A stretch of 64,000 bases of DNA from Streptomyces sp. NBC_00390 (GCF_036057275.1 NZ_CP107945.1:310001-374000); one strand, 5' to 3'. Shown: positions 9,872-17,343, counted from the first letter of the stretch. Numbers and translations are program-made. Notes: generated by a model not told the origin, from the sequence alone.

Positions 9872-9985
9872 CCGCAGCGCACGGCTGAGCGGTCAGGCGA
9901 GATGCGCTCTTACTCCCGATATCTCCCACTGGTATCCCAGCTCCGACCAGCAGTTCCGGGGCACTTCCGGGCCAAGGTCCCGCTA
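9861..9985 (-). pseudogene. 3' end of tyrosine integrase gene, detached by IS insertion
   Basis: On the minus strand this piece encodes the last ~41 residues of the integrase (AGPWPGSAPELLVGAG ... AQPCAAEGA, stop at 9861-9863). Joining it to 13702 onward, with the IS and one TA removed, restores the same continuous frame that is intact at 23284-23528. The insertion therefore separated a single gene into two parts. Confidence 0.8.
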
Positions 9986-10115
9986 GGCCGTGTATCGAAA
10001 GAGTCCTGCTGAGCACCGCGAGCCGATTTCGACGGCACGTGGCTGTCAGTGCCCTCAAGTAGGTTCTGTCCGTTCGGCCTGACAGGTGGGTCGTGGAGCT
10101 GAGGGATTCGTCGTA

Positions 10116-10601
10116 GTGAGCATCTACCTGCACTTTCGTGCCGTGGCTGAGTCCGAGATCCGGGATGACCACACCTGGCTCGCCGCGTTCATGTCAGAGG
10201 CTTGGGAAAACGACGACGCCGAGTACGCCGCAGGCATCGCCCACTCGATCAACAAGGGCTGGGACGCTGTAAACGACTTCTACGCAGCCGCCGATGCCCT
10301 CTATACAGACGCCGACGAGCCCTGGAATTTGCCGATCTACGGCGGCCGCCCGGTACCCCACAGCGCTGACGCCGATCCCTCCGATCCCCCGCTGATGCTT
10401 CTGGAGCCGTCTGGGGTGTCACAGGCCGCGCGTTTCCTTACGACTGTCTCTTTCGACGAGCTGTGGAACGTCGTCGACGCAAGGTTCAGCGCCCTCGGCC
10501 GGACCAAGCAGGAGCACCTCGAACATCACAGGAACCTCCAAGAGTTCTACGGACAGGCGGCTTCGGCAGGCCACGCGGTGGTCAAAGCGGTATGGGCTTG
10601 A
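10116..10601 (+). CDS. DUF1877 (YfbM-like) protein, passenger inside the IS
   Basis: The product is 161 residues, starting at GTG 10116 after GAGGGA. It shows the YfbM/DUF1877 pattern: an opening SIYLHFRAV strand, DDHTWLAAF, HSINKGWDAVNDFY near residues 45-60, NLPIYGGRPV, and a C-terminal helical region with an aromatic/acidic pattern (TVSFDELWNVVD, EHLEHHRNLQEFY). The function of the family is not established; some members sit in contact-dependent toxin or immunity loci. The gene lies wholly between the IS ends and faces away from the left terminus, so it travels with the element. I see no partner gene. Confidence 0.75.
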   Translation: MSIYLHFRAVAESEIRDDHTWLAAFMSEAWENDDAEYAAGIAHSINKGWDAVNDFYAAADALYTDADEPWNLPIYGGRPVPHSADADPSDPPLMLLEPSGVSQAARFLTTVSFDELWNVVDARFSALGRTKQEHLEHHRNLQEFYGQAASAGHAVVKAVWA

Positions 10602-10618
10602 GTCGTGGCTCGTGCTGA

Positions 10619-10692
10619 TCACAGCCATTCGTTGATGGCCGCGACCAGCACGGTCGCCTCGTAGCGGACGGCGAGTTTGTCGTACCGGGTTG
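10619..10692 (-). pseudogene. IS5 transposase gene, 3' exon (after intron)
   Basis: On the minus strand this encodes TRYDKLAVRYEATVLVAA and then INEWL with a TGA stop at 10619-10621, the canonical C-terminus of IS5-type transposases. It is cut from the rest of the gene by the intron at 10693-12853. The 74 bases join in frame to the 802 bases of the 5' part, giving 292 codons including stop. Confidence 0.88.
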
Positions 10693-11293
10693 GTGCGCCA
10701 CGAGGCGCCATGGAGTCGAGTGAGGTGAGAGACCTTCACCGCCGGGTTGTCGCAGCAACCTGGTTGAAGCAGGGGGCAGTTCGCCTCGGGGGATGCCGAG
10801 GTGGGCGGTAAGCAGCCCCGACAACGTCGGGACGGGCTGGCACTGCCAGACAGCCCGGGTCCGGCTAGCGAGACGGGAAGGTGCACGCGAGGAATCAGTG
10901 TCTGACGCCCCGTAATTACGACACCGGCTCGAACCTGGCGGATCTGGGCCGGACGCAGTGCACGACCACCGCTGGCCGGTGATCGACTCCGAAGCCGACT
11001 CCACGTATCGGCGGGGAGGCCACGCCGAAAGCCTGCGGCGTAAGCGTGGCGATGCTGCCGGGGTAGAGCTGGGCACCTCACCCGTCGATCGATTCCGTGG
11101 TGAACGTGGGAACTGCCCGCGGTCGCCCCAAGCCGGACCTCCAGTCCGGTGGAGGGCAGGCCCATCGCCGGCTGATGGTCGTCGGGCAGGACGGAGGCTC
11201 CGTAGTACTCGGAGGCCGGGAGAGCCGGCCACATGGGGAAGGGGGCCAGCAAGTCGGCAGTAAGGACACTGGAATGCCAGGAGGTTGTCGCCG

Positions 11294-12724
11294 GTGAATA
11301 CCGACGAGCTGGAGTGGGCCTTGATGAAGGCCGAGCGCCGGGTACTGGAGATCCAGACCAAGCTGCACCGTTGGGCTGCTGATGATTCTCATCGCAGGTT
11401 CGACGATCTGTTCAACCTCGTGGCCGATCCTGCCTTCCTGTTGGTGGCGTGGGATCGTGTCCGGGGAAACAAGGGTGCCCGCACGGCCGGAGTGGACGGG
11501 AAGACCGCACGCTCCATCGAGGCCGGGCAGGGGGTCGAGATGTTTCTCGGCAGGCTGCGGACTCGGATCAGAGACCGCAGCTTCCGACCGGTTCCCGTCC
11601 GTGAGCGGATGATTCCCAAGGCGAACGGCAAGCTTCGTCGTCTTGGGATTCCGACCGTGGCGGACCGGGTGGTCCAGGCGTCCTTGAAACTGGTGCTGGA
11701 GCCGGTGTTCGAAGCGGAGTTCCTCCCGTGTTCCTATGGGTTCCGCCCGAACCGCCGGGCTCATGACGCGATCGCCGAGACTCGCTATCTCGCCAGCCAC
11801 GGATATGAATGGGCGGTGGAGGGCGACATCACGGCGTGCTTCGACGAGATCTCGCACCCGGCCCTCATGGAACGGGTGAGGAATCGGATCGGGGACAAGC
11901 GGGTGTTGTCCCTGGTGAAGGCGTTCTTGAAGTCCGGGATCCTGTCCCGGGACGGAGCCTTCACGGACACACGCACTGGGACCCCGCAGGGCGGGATCCT
12001 GTCGCCGCTGCTGGCCAACATCGCGCTCTCGGTCCTGGACGAGCACATCGCCCAGGCCCCCGGAGGAGCAGACAGCGCCTCCGAGGATCGGCGCAGGAGA
12101 CGGCGCCGGGGGTTGCCCAACTACCGGCTGGTCCGGTATGCGGATGACTTCCTCGTGCTTGTCTTCGGGCGCCGTGAGCACGCCGAGGAATTACGCGACG
12201 AGGTCGCGGAGGCGTTGAAGCCGATGGGCCTTCGCCTGTCGGTGGAGAAGACAAAGATCACGCACATCGACGAGGGCCTTGATTTTCTCGGATGGCGCAT
12301 CCAGCGTCACCGGAAGCGGGGCACTGACCGGCAGTACATCTACACCTATCCGGCACGGAAATCAGTGCGTTCCGCAACGGCCAAGGTGAAGGAACTGACC
12401 GGACGGCAGAACGTCGGCTTGTCGTTGGAGTCCTTGCTCCACCGGCTGAACCCGGTGTTGCGGGGATGGTGCGCGTACTTCCGTCCCGGAGTGTCGAACG
12501 TCGCTTTCTGCTACCTCAGCCACTACACGTGGATGAGGGTGACACGGTGGATCCGGCGCAAGCATCCCGGGATCACTTGGAAGCAGCTCCGCCGACGTTA
12601 TTACGGCGATGGCTGGTGGCCTGTCACGGAGGAAGCGGAACTGTTCAACCCGGCAAAGGTAAGCACGACCAGATACCGATACCGGGGGACACTCATCCCG
12701 ACCCCGTGGCCCATTACGGCATGA
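11294..12724 (+). CDS. ltrA: Group II intron reverse transcriptase/maturase
   Basis: The product is 476 residues; GTG 11294 is chosen because AGGAGG sits nine bases upstream, although an in-frame TTG lies at 11285. Reverse-transcriptase blocks are in order: RPVPVRERMIPKANGKLR (RT2), YGFRPNRRAHDAI, GDITACFDEIS, TPQGGILSPLLANI, and the catalytic YADD at residues 282-285. A maturase (X) domain with WCAYFR and a basic C-terminus follow. No HNH endonuclease motif is visible, so target-primed insertion would rely on a nicked or single-stranded primer. It binds the intron RNA for splicing and copies it into DNA. Confidence 0.92.
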   Translation: MNTDELEWALMKAERRVLEIQTKLHRWAADDSHRRFDDLFNLVADPAFLLVAWDRVRGNKGARTAGVDGKTARSIEAGQGVEMFLGRLRTRIRDRSFRPVPVRERMIPKANGKLRRLGIPTVADRVVQASLKLVLEPVFEAEFLPCSYGFRPNRRAHDAIAETRYLASHGYEWAVEGDITACFDEISHPALMERVRNRIGDKRVLSLVKAFLKSGILSRDGAFTDTRTGTPQGGILSPLLANIALSVLDEHIAQAPGGADSASEDRRRRRRRGLPNYRLVRYADDFLVLVFGRREHAEELRDEVAEALKPMGLRLSVEKTKITHIDEGLDFLGWRIQRHRKRGTDRQYIYTYPARKSVRSATAKVKELTGRQNVGLSLESLLHRLNPVLRGWCAYFRPGVSNVAFCYLSHYTWMRVTRWIRRKHPGITWKQLRRRYYGDGWWPVTEEAELFNPAKVSTTRYRYRGTLIPTPWPITA

Positions 12725-12756
12725 AGAACTGAACACGCCGAAACTGGATTTGCGGA

Positions 12757-12790
12757 GAGCCCGGTGCCCGGAGACGGGCACGCCGGGTTC
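12757..12790 (+). ncRNA. Domain V of the group II intron
   Basis: This 34-nt hairpin starts GAGCCCGG and ends CCGGGTTC. It contains the catalytic AGC triad near its 5' base, a two-nucleotide bulge region and a GAGA loop. It lies 32 bases after the maturase stop. Confidence 0.85.
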
Positions 12791-12853
12791 GGGAGGCGGC
12801 TCGGGGAAACCCACCGATGGAGACACCGGCAGGGCGCCCCGAGTCGACCTCAC

Positions 12854-13655
12854 CGACAGCGCGGTGTCTCTTGAGGCGGTTGATCCCGCACTCGACCGCG
12901 TGGCGTTCGCGGTAGTCGACCGGGTCGAAGCGAGGCGGCCGGCCACCGCGGGAACCGCGCTTCCGGCGGTTGCGGGCCTGGTCGGCCTTGTCGGGGATGG
13001 TGCAGCGGATCCCGCGGCGGCGCAGGTAGGCACGGTTCCTGCGGGAGGCGTACGCCTTGTCCGCCCGCACGCGATCGGGACGGACCCGTGGCCGGCCCGG
13101 ACCGACGCGGGGCACGCGAACCCTCTCCAGCACCGGTTCGAACTGCGGCGAGTCCCCGCGCTGCCCGGCCGTGACCACGATGGCCATGGGTTTCTGGCCC
13201 TGCTCGACAGCCAGGTGGAGCTTGGTGGTGAACCCGCCGCGCGACCGTCCCAGCCCATGATCACGGGGCTCGGTGAAGACACCGCCCGGTGGTTCCTTCT
13301 GCAGGTCGCCCTGCTTACGGGCGCCGGCCGCGTGCTGGTGGGCGCGGCAGACCGTGGAGTCGACGTTCAGGTCCCAGACGATCGCGCCCTTCGCGTCGGC
13401 CAGGGACTGGAGGCGGGTGAGGATCCGGTGCCAGGTGCCGTTCCTCTGCCATCGGCGGAACAGGTCGTAGACCCGGTTCCACGGGCCGTACTCGGCGGGC
13501 ACGTCCCGCCACGGAACGCCGGTCCGGACACGGAACCGTATGCCGTCGATCAGCTGCCGCCGAGGCCAGACGGGCGGCCGCCCCGCCCTGGCACCCTTCG
13601 GCAACAGCGGCTCCAGCACTGCCCACTGCTCGTCCGTGAGATCTCCCCGACCCAT
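12854..13655 (-). pseudogene. IS5-family transposase, 5' part (gene interrupted by intron)
   Basis: This starts at ATG 13653-13655 and encodes about 267 residues before the intron boundary. Features are the N-terminal DUF4096-like block (LTDEQWAVLEPLLP, VPWRDVPAEYGPW), the first catalytic Asp region (NVDSTVCRAHQHAAGARK), ADKAYASRRNRAYLRRRG for the second, and ECGINRLKRHRAV around the final Glu. Past the boundary the frame reads into intron sequence. Exact joining to 10619-10692 gives a normal 291-residue transposase. As it stands the full protein cannot be made, so the IS is probably immobile unless helped in trans. Confidence 0.87.
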
Positions 13656-13701
13656 GAACCGTGATCATTCACAGCCCAAGATCCACTTTCGATACACGGC
13701 C

Positions 13702-13822
13702 TAAGTCGCCCTCCGCGTCGCCCATCGGTGCCTCCCAGCGCTGCATGGACTCCTCGATCAACCGGTTCGCATGGTTCCGCGCTTCAGCCAGGGACTTGGC
13801 GTAGTAGCGGAAGAGGACCTGG
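13702..13822. repeat. Direct repeat copy A, right half
   Basis: This continues the repeat interrupted by the IS. It matches 23408-23528 with one or two differences and ends exactly at GAGGACCTGG, after which the two copies diverge. Confidence 0.85.
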
Positions 13823-14220
13823 ATGCTTTGTCCGGCTCGGCGCGCGCACTCGGCGGGGTCGACTCCGGAGGCCAACCAGAACGAGATGCCGGCGTGGCGC
13901 AGGTCGTAGGGGCGTTTCGCCAGCTCAGGGGCGTGCTCGTCAAGGGCGAGAGTGGCCTCACGCGCTTGCCCTCAGGTAATGCCGTACGCCGAGGCATCGA
14001 TGTAGTTCCCCGCTGCGTTGCGGAAGAGAGGTCCGTCGGGTGCCACTCCAAAGGTTCGTATGTGCTCGCGCAACATGCGGACGAGCACTGGTGGGATAGG
14101 AACCGGCCGCGTGGCCTTGGCTGCTCGCCGTTTCAGGGAGTGGATCTCATGGACAGCGCCGTCATCCGTCCATTCCTTACCTGCAGTCACCACACCACCC
14201 TTCACGTTCAGAAGTCCCCA
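13702..14220 (-). pseudogene. Tyrosine integrase remnant, catalytic region with in-frame stop
   Basis: Minus strand. The visible order is EWTDDG, VPIPPVLVRMLREHI, a PLFRNAAGNYID block, then AKRPYDLRHAGISFW, ECARRAGQS, and the catalytic-Tyr region VLFRYYAKSLAEARN. This is the C-terminal catalytic part of a Streptomyces phage/AICE-type site-specific recombinase. A single TGA at 13972-13974, where a Trp is expected, interrupts an otherwise continuous frame. The 5' half is missing beyond about 14220, and the 3' end is displaced to 9861-9985. The gene is dead but recognisable. Confidence 0.8.
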
Positions 14221-14260
14221 GCGCTCCTTGCCCATCGTGTTGGGCTTGGCCTGTGCCGCC

Positions 14261-14321
14261 CTGGACATCGACGCAACCCTGGTGACCTGCCACTCGGAGA
14301 AAGAAGAGGCCGCCGCCACCT
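14261..14321 (+). pseudogene. Short IS1380-type transposase fragment
   Basis: Twenty codons read LDIDATLVTCHSEKEEAAAT, the conserved block around a catalytic Asp of IS1380-family transposases. The fragment joins integrase remnant on the left directly to istB on the right. It records a past rearrangement and is too short to be functional. Confidence 0.6.
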
Positions 14322-14561
14322 CTGGGCACCGAAGCCGCGATGAAGGGCTATCGGGTGGGCTACACGCTCGCGACGAAGCTGGTCAACGAGCTGGTCGAGG
14401 CCGCCGACGAGAAACAGCTGAACAAGACCATCGCCCGCTACGGCCGCGTCGATCTTCTCTGCATCGATGAGCTGGGATACATGGAACTCGACCGCCACGG
14501 CGCCGAACTCCTCTTCCAGGTCCTGACCGAACGCGAGGAGAAGAACAGCGTCGCTATCGCC
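14322..14561 (+). pseudogene. istB: IS21 helper ATPase istB, 5' fragment
   Basis: The frame encodes LGTEAAMKGYRVGYTLATKL, then VDLLCIDELGYMELDRHGAE (Walker B region) and ends KNSVAIA at the inserted cassette. The upstream Walker A part is missing. The frame resumes at 17155 as SNESFGGW. With the cassette and one TCGCC removed, VAIA joins SNESFGG in one frame, as in intact IstB proteins. Confidence 0.87.
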
Positions 14562-14699
14562 TGTCGGCGTACGCCTGAACGCGGCCCGGTCAGGTACAGC
14601 AATACGTCCCCCGCCCTGAAGCCGGTTGAGTACCTGAGGGAAGGCCCGGGCCGCCAGATCTCTCAGGGGACGGGGCATGTCGGGCCGGCAAGGGCCGCC

Positions 14700-15449
14700 C
14701 TACGCTTCAGTGTGTCGCAGAGAGGCAGGCGTACGCCCTATGAAGTCCCGCGCAGTACGGGTGAGGTGGGCCTGGTCGGCAAAGCCTGCGGTGGCTGCGG
14801 CCAGGGCGGCAGTCGAATCCGGCAGATCGGTGATCGCGCTGCGGAGCCGACCCCATCGGCGCAAGCGGCTAAGCGCAATGCCCACGTCCTGCCGGACCAG
14901 AGCGCGCAGCCGTGGGGCCGACAGGCCGACCTCGTTGGCGATGGAGGTGATGGGCATGTCCGGATCGCGCAACGTGCACAGGTGGACGGCGTGAGCGACT
15001 CTCGGATCGAGCGGGTTCGGGCACCCAGCGAGTGCCCGCAGCTCGGTGTATCCGGCGGCCAGGTCCACACCGGTGCCGGGACCGTCGGAATCGGGGGTGC
15101 CGAGCGCGGCGAGCAGGCGGCGGACCTCGCCGGCATCGAGCCGTATCGGTCCCGGGCATGAGGGCAGCAGCCAGGAGTCGATGAACAGGGCGATGTAGGG
15201 CGAGGTCGACGCGCAGCTGTGGGCCAGCTGGGGCGGAACGATCAGCCCGGGCGCCGCCACCATGGGCCGTCCCGGCTGGAGGAGTTCGGCATGGCCGCCC
15301 ATCGGCAGCACGGCTTTCCACGCGGGCAGCTGGTGTGGGGCGACGCGGAACGGGCGGGATTCGGCGAACATCGTCGCCTCGGCGCCGGAGGCGAAGACGA
15401 CGCGGCGATCGTTTTGTTCAAGTGCCCAGGCACGCGGTGAACGGATCAT
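14700..15449 (-). CDS. AraC-family transcriptional regulator
   Basis: The product is 249 residues. The N-terminal half is a cupin-like sensory domain (about residues 15-125, with VAPGLIVPPQLAHSC). The C-terminal half carries two helix-turn-helix units: ITSIANEVGLSAPRLRALV, then AALAAATAGFADQAHLTRTA ending FIGRTPASLR, the normal AraC signature. The ATG at 15449 is only 6 bases from the divergent ATG at 15456; an in-frame ATG at 15371 would leave room for a promoter. It most likely controls the divergent doxX/oxidoreductase pair inside the same cassette. The inducer is unknown. Confidence 0.85.
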   Translation of the reverse strand: MIRSPRAWALEQNDRRVVFASGAEATMFAESRPFRVAPHQLPAWKAVLPMGGHAELLQPGRPMVAAPGLIVPPQLAHSCASTSPYIALFIDSWLLPSCPGPIRLDAGEVRRLLAALGTPDSDGPGTGVDLAAGYTELRALAGCPNPLDPRVAHAVHLCTLRDPDMPITSIANEVGLSAPRLRALVRQDVGIALSRLRRWGRLRSAITDLPDSTAALAAATAGFADQAHLTRTARDFIGRTPASLRHTEA

Positions 15450-15455
15450 TGTGCC

Positions 15456-15827
15456 ATGCACGCTATCGCTGCCGTCGCGTTGGCGGTGTTCCTGATCGTC
15501 ACGGGGGTCATGCATTTCCTGGTCCCTAGCTACTTCCGCATGTTGGTGCCCGCCTGGCTCCGCCGGGAGAGGTTCCTCGTGGCCGTCACGGGGGCGGCAG
15601 AGGTCGTGGTGGGTGCGCTGGTGCTGGTTCCGTGCAGCCGGCCGGCCGGAGGCTGGGCCGCCGCCGTCCTGATCGCCTGTTACCTGGTGTCCCACGTGGA
15701 CGCGCTGCGACGCGCGCGGCCGGACCGGCCCCGGCTTCTGGATCGGCCGGTCGGCGCGGTGGCTCGGCTGGTGGTGAACGTCCTGTACATCGCCTGGGCA
15801 GTCGCCGTGTCCAGATCCGCAGTCTGA
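15456..15827 (+). CDS. DoxX-like small membrane protein
   Basis: The product is 123 residues with four hydrophobic segments (about 4-22, 42-60, 66-84, 100-118). The VPSYFRMLVPAWLRR loop after helix 1 is typical of DoxX/DUF417-like membrane proteins. Such proteins are often paired with redox enzymes and may act in membrane thiol or quinone redox reactions; the exact role is not established. It is divergent from the AraC gene and followed 67 bases later by the FAD oxidoreductase. Confidence 0.72.
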   Translation: MHAIAAVALAVFLIVTGVMHFLVPSYFRMLVPAWLRRERFLVAVTGAAEVVVGALVLVPCSRPAGGWAAAVLIACYLVSHVDALRRARPDRPRLLDRPVGAVARLVVNVLYIAWAVAVSRSAV

Positions 15828-15894
15828 CACCGATGTGCGGCCGATTGTCCAGGGTGGCACCGAAGCCGCCCATACTCCCAGAGGAAGTCATGCC

Positions 15895-17037
15895 ATGAGC
15901 CATCGCCTCGTCGTCGTGGGCGCCGGTTACGCCGGTCTGCTGGCGGCCAAGCGCCTCGCCCGCAAGCTGCGCCGCAGCGATGTCACCATCACGCTGGTCA
16001 ATGCCTCAGACCGGTTCGTGGAACGGGTCCGGCTCCATCAGCTGGCCGCCGGGCAGAGATGGGCGGCGCCGTCGTTGCGTCAGCAGCTCACCGGTACATC
16101 GGTCCAACTGGTCGTCGCACGCGTGACCTCGATCGACACCACTGACCGGACCGTGTGTCTGGACCTCGCGCCCGGAGCGATCGGCTACGACACCCTGGTG
16201 TATGCGGTGGGCAGCCGGGCGCGGCTCGACGATGCCCCGGGGGCAGTCGAGCATGCGTACGCCGTCGCCGCCCCTGAGCAGGCGACGCGGTTGCGGCACA
16301 GGGTTGCCGAGATTGCACCAGGCGGCACTGTTGCGGTGGTCGGCGGAGGGCTGACCGGCCTGGAAACCGCCTCCGAGCTGGCCGAGAGCTATCCCGAGCT
16401 GCGAGTCCGACTGTTCACCGGTGCCGATGACGTTGGGTCCGGGCTCACGCCGCGAGCCCGGACCCACCTGCGGCGTGCTCTCGAGCGACTGGAGGTCTCG
16501 CTTCATCCGAAGACCGTCGTCGCGGCAGTGCGGAAGGACGGCTTGGACATCCGCGATGGCGCGCCATTCGCCGCTGACGCCGTTGTATGGACCACCGGGT
16601 TCCGTGCGCCGGAGCTGGCTCGCATGGCAGGGTTCGCCACGGATGAGAGCGGCCGGATGCTCGTCGACGCCACCCTGCGCTCGGTCTCGCACCCCGAGGT
16701 GTACGCCGTCGGCGACGCGGCGGCCGGGGTGTCGGTGAGCGGGGCACCGAGCCGGATGTCCTGCCAGACAGCGCTGCACATGGGCCGAGGTGTGGCCGAT
16801 GTCGTCGCGGCTCGGCTGGCGGGCAGGGAACCCGGGCCCGTTCGGATCGGTTACGCCTTCACCAACATCAGCCTTGGCAGGCGTGACGGTGTCGTCCAGT
16901 TCACCCATGCCGACGACCGCCCGCGCAGGTTCGTCCTGACAGGACGCGCTGCGGCGGCTTTCAAGGAGGCTGTCGTGCGAAGCACGGTACGTTCCGGGCG
17001 GCGCGGCGAGTCGGGCAGTGATGAGTCGGATTCCTGA
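15895..17037 (+). CDS. NAD(P)/FAD-dependent oxidoreductase (NDH-2-like)
   Basis: The product is 380 residues. The ATG at 15895 has AGAGGA 10 bases upstream; the longer frame from 15835 is less likely. FAD-binding VVVGAGYAGLLAAKRL is at the N-terminus, the NAD-binding fold is VAVVGGGLTGLETASELAE near residue 150, and VYAVGDAA near residue 270 closes the FAD site. These are the marks of type II NADH dehydrogenase-like pyridine-nucleotide oxidoreductases. The C-terminus lacks a clear amphipathic membrane anchor. With DoxX it may form a small membrane-linked redox module. Its substrate is not known. Confidence 0.83.
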   Translation: MSHRLVVVGAGYAGLLAAKRLARKLRRSDVTITLVNASDRFVERVRLHQLAAGQRWAAPSLRQQLTGTSVQLVVARVTSIDTTDRTVCLDLAPGAIGYDTLVYAVGSRARLDDAPGAVEHAYAVAAPEQATRLRHRVAEIAPGGTVAVVGGGLTGLETASELAESYPELRVRLFTGADDVGSGLTPRARTHLRRALERLEVSLHPKTVVAAVRKDGLDIRDGAPFAADAVVWTTGFRAPELARMAGFATDESGRMLVDATLRSVSHPEVYAVGDAAAGVSVSGAPSRMSCQTALHMGRGVADVVAARLAGREPGPVRIGYAFTNISLGRRDGVVQFTHADDRPRRFVLTGRAAAAFKEAVVRSTVRSGRRGESGSDESDS

Positions 17038-17154
17038 GCCAACCCGACTACCGCAGACGATCTTGCGACCTCACGAGGTCCGCTCACGAACGCGTACCAG
17101 CACCTGGGGACGTTCACCTGTACGCGGCTGGGGAGCCGAGGCCGTACGCCGACA

Positions 17155-17327
17155 TCGCCTCCAACGAGTCCTTTGGAGGCTGGACCAAGGCCTTCACCGA
17201 CCCCCGCCTCTGCGCGGCCATCGTCGACCGCCTCACCTTCAACGGCACCATCCTCGAAACCGGCACCGATTCCTGCCGCCTGGCCAGCACCCGGGCACGA
17301 GCTGAGGAGCCCGCCAAGGCCGGCTGA
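17155..17327 (+). pseudogene. istB: IS21 istB, 3' fragment
   Basis: After the TCGCC repeat the frame reads SNESFGGWTKAFTDPRLCAA, then VDRLTFNG and the usual RARAEEPAKAG C-terminus with TGA at 17325-17327. It continues the frame of 14322-14561 exactly. The gene is broken by the 2.6-kb cassette. Confidence 0.87.
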
Positions 17328-17343
17328 TCTCTGCCCCACTGCC

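Larger units (their letters stand above)
9826..9985. repeat. Direct repeat copy A, left half
   Basis: This 160-bp segment, continued at 13702-13822 after the inserted IS, matches 23251-23528 nearly base for base (one small indel near 9846-9860 and a few substitutions). It comprises the integrase 3' end plus the hairpin. The repeat is in the same orientation at both places, about 13.4 kb apart. Confidence 0.85.
10693..12853 (+). ncRNA. Group II intron (self-splicing retroelement RNA)
   Basis: The boundaries are fixed by rejoining the transposase: exon ...CCGGGTTG, then intron GTGCG..., ending ...CTCAC, then exon CGACAGC. The 5' GTGCG matches the GUGYG consensus and the 3' AC matches AY. A 34-nt domain V (12757-12790) has the AGC triad, a GAGA tetraloop and a bulged arm. 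A domain VI stem (CTCGGGG / CCCCGAG, ending about 12843) follows. The intron encodes its own maturase (11294-12724). A candidate EBS1, CAACCTGG at 10756-10763, could pair with exon IBS1 CCGGGTTG at 10685-10692 with one G-U pair. The intron is antisense to the transposase gene, so splicing of transposase mRNA would not remove it. Confidence 0.9.
9986..13701 (-). mobile_element. IS5-like element carrying a DUF1877 gene and a group II intron
   Basis: The ends GGCCGTGTATCGAAAG (9986-10001) and CTTTCGATACACGGCC (13686-13701) are perfect 16-bp inverted repeats. The element is flanked by TA on both sides (9984-9985 and 13702-13703). The empty target is visible at 23408-23409, where a single TA joins the same flanks. 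Length is 3,716 bp, or 1,555 bp without the intron. Contents are an IS5-family (DDE) transposase gene on the minus strand and a DUF1877 gene on the plus strand. The TA duplication fits the IS427-like branch of IS5. At 1,555 bp it is longer than a typical single-gene IS5 member, because of the passenger gene. Confidence 0.85.
14562..17154. mobile_element. 2,593-bp transposase-less cassette inserted in istB
   Basis: The left end TGTCGGCGTACG (14562-14573) and right end CGTACGCCGACA (17143-17154) are perfect 12-bp inverted repeats. The 5-bp direct repeat TCGCC occurs immediately outside at 14557-14561 and 17155-17159. Further in, each end carries a second related motif in inverted orientation, GTACAG then four variable bases then ACGTCCCC, about 20 bases from the 12-mer. 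The cargo is an AraC-type regulator, a DoxX-like membrane protein and an FAD oxidoreductase. No transposase or recombinase is encoded. TG...CA termini, subterminal repeats and 5-bp duplication resemble IS21 or Tn7/Tn5053-like ends, so it was probably moved in trans. Confidence 0.82.

Noticed and set aside
9826..9985. tRNA or attB site next to the integrase 3' end
   Set aside because: AICE-type integrases often lie beside a tRNA, but I see no cloverleaf or T-loop motif here. The hairpin is a simple terminator.
10601..10625. Alternative IS end between DUF1877 and the transposase 3' end
   Set aside because: GGGCTTGAGTCGTG shows only weak similarity to the GGGCTGTGAATG stretch near the other end, whereas 9986-10001 and 13686-13701 match perfectly and have a TA duplication with an empty-site control.
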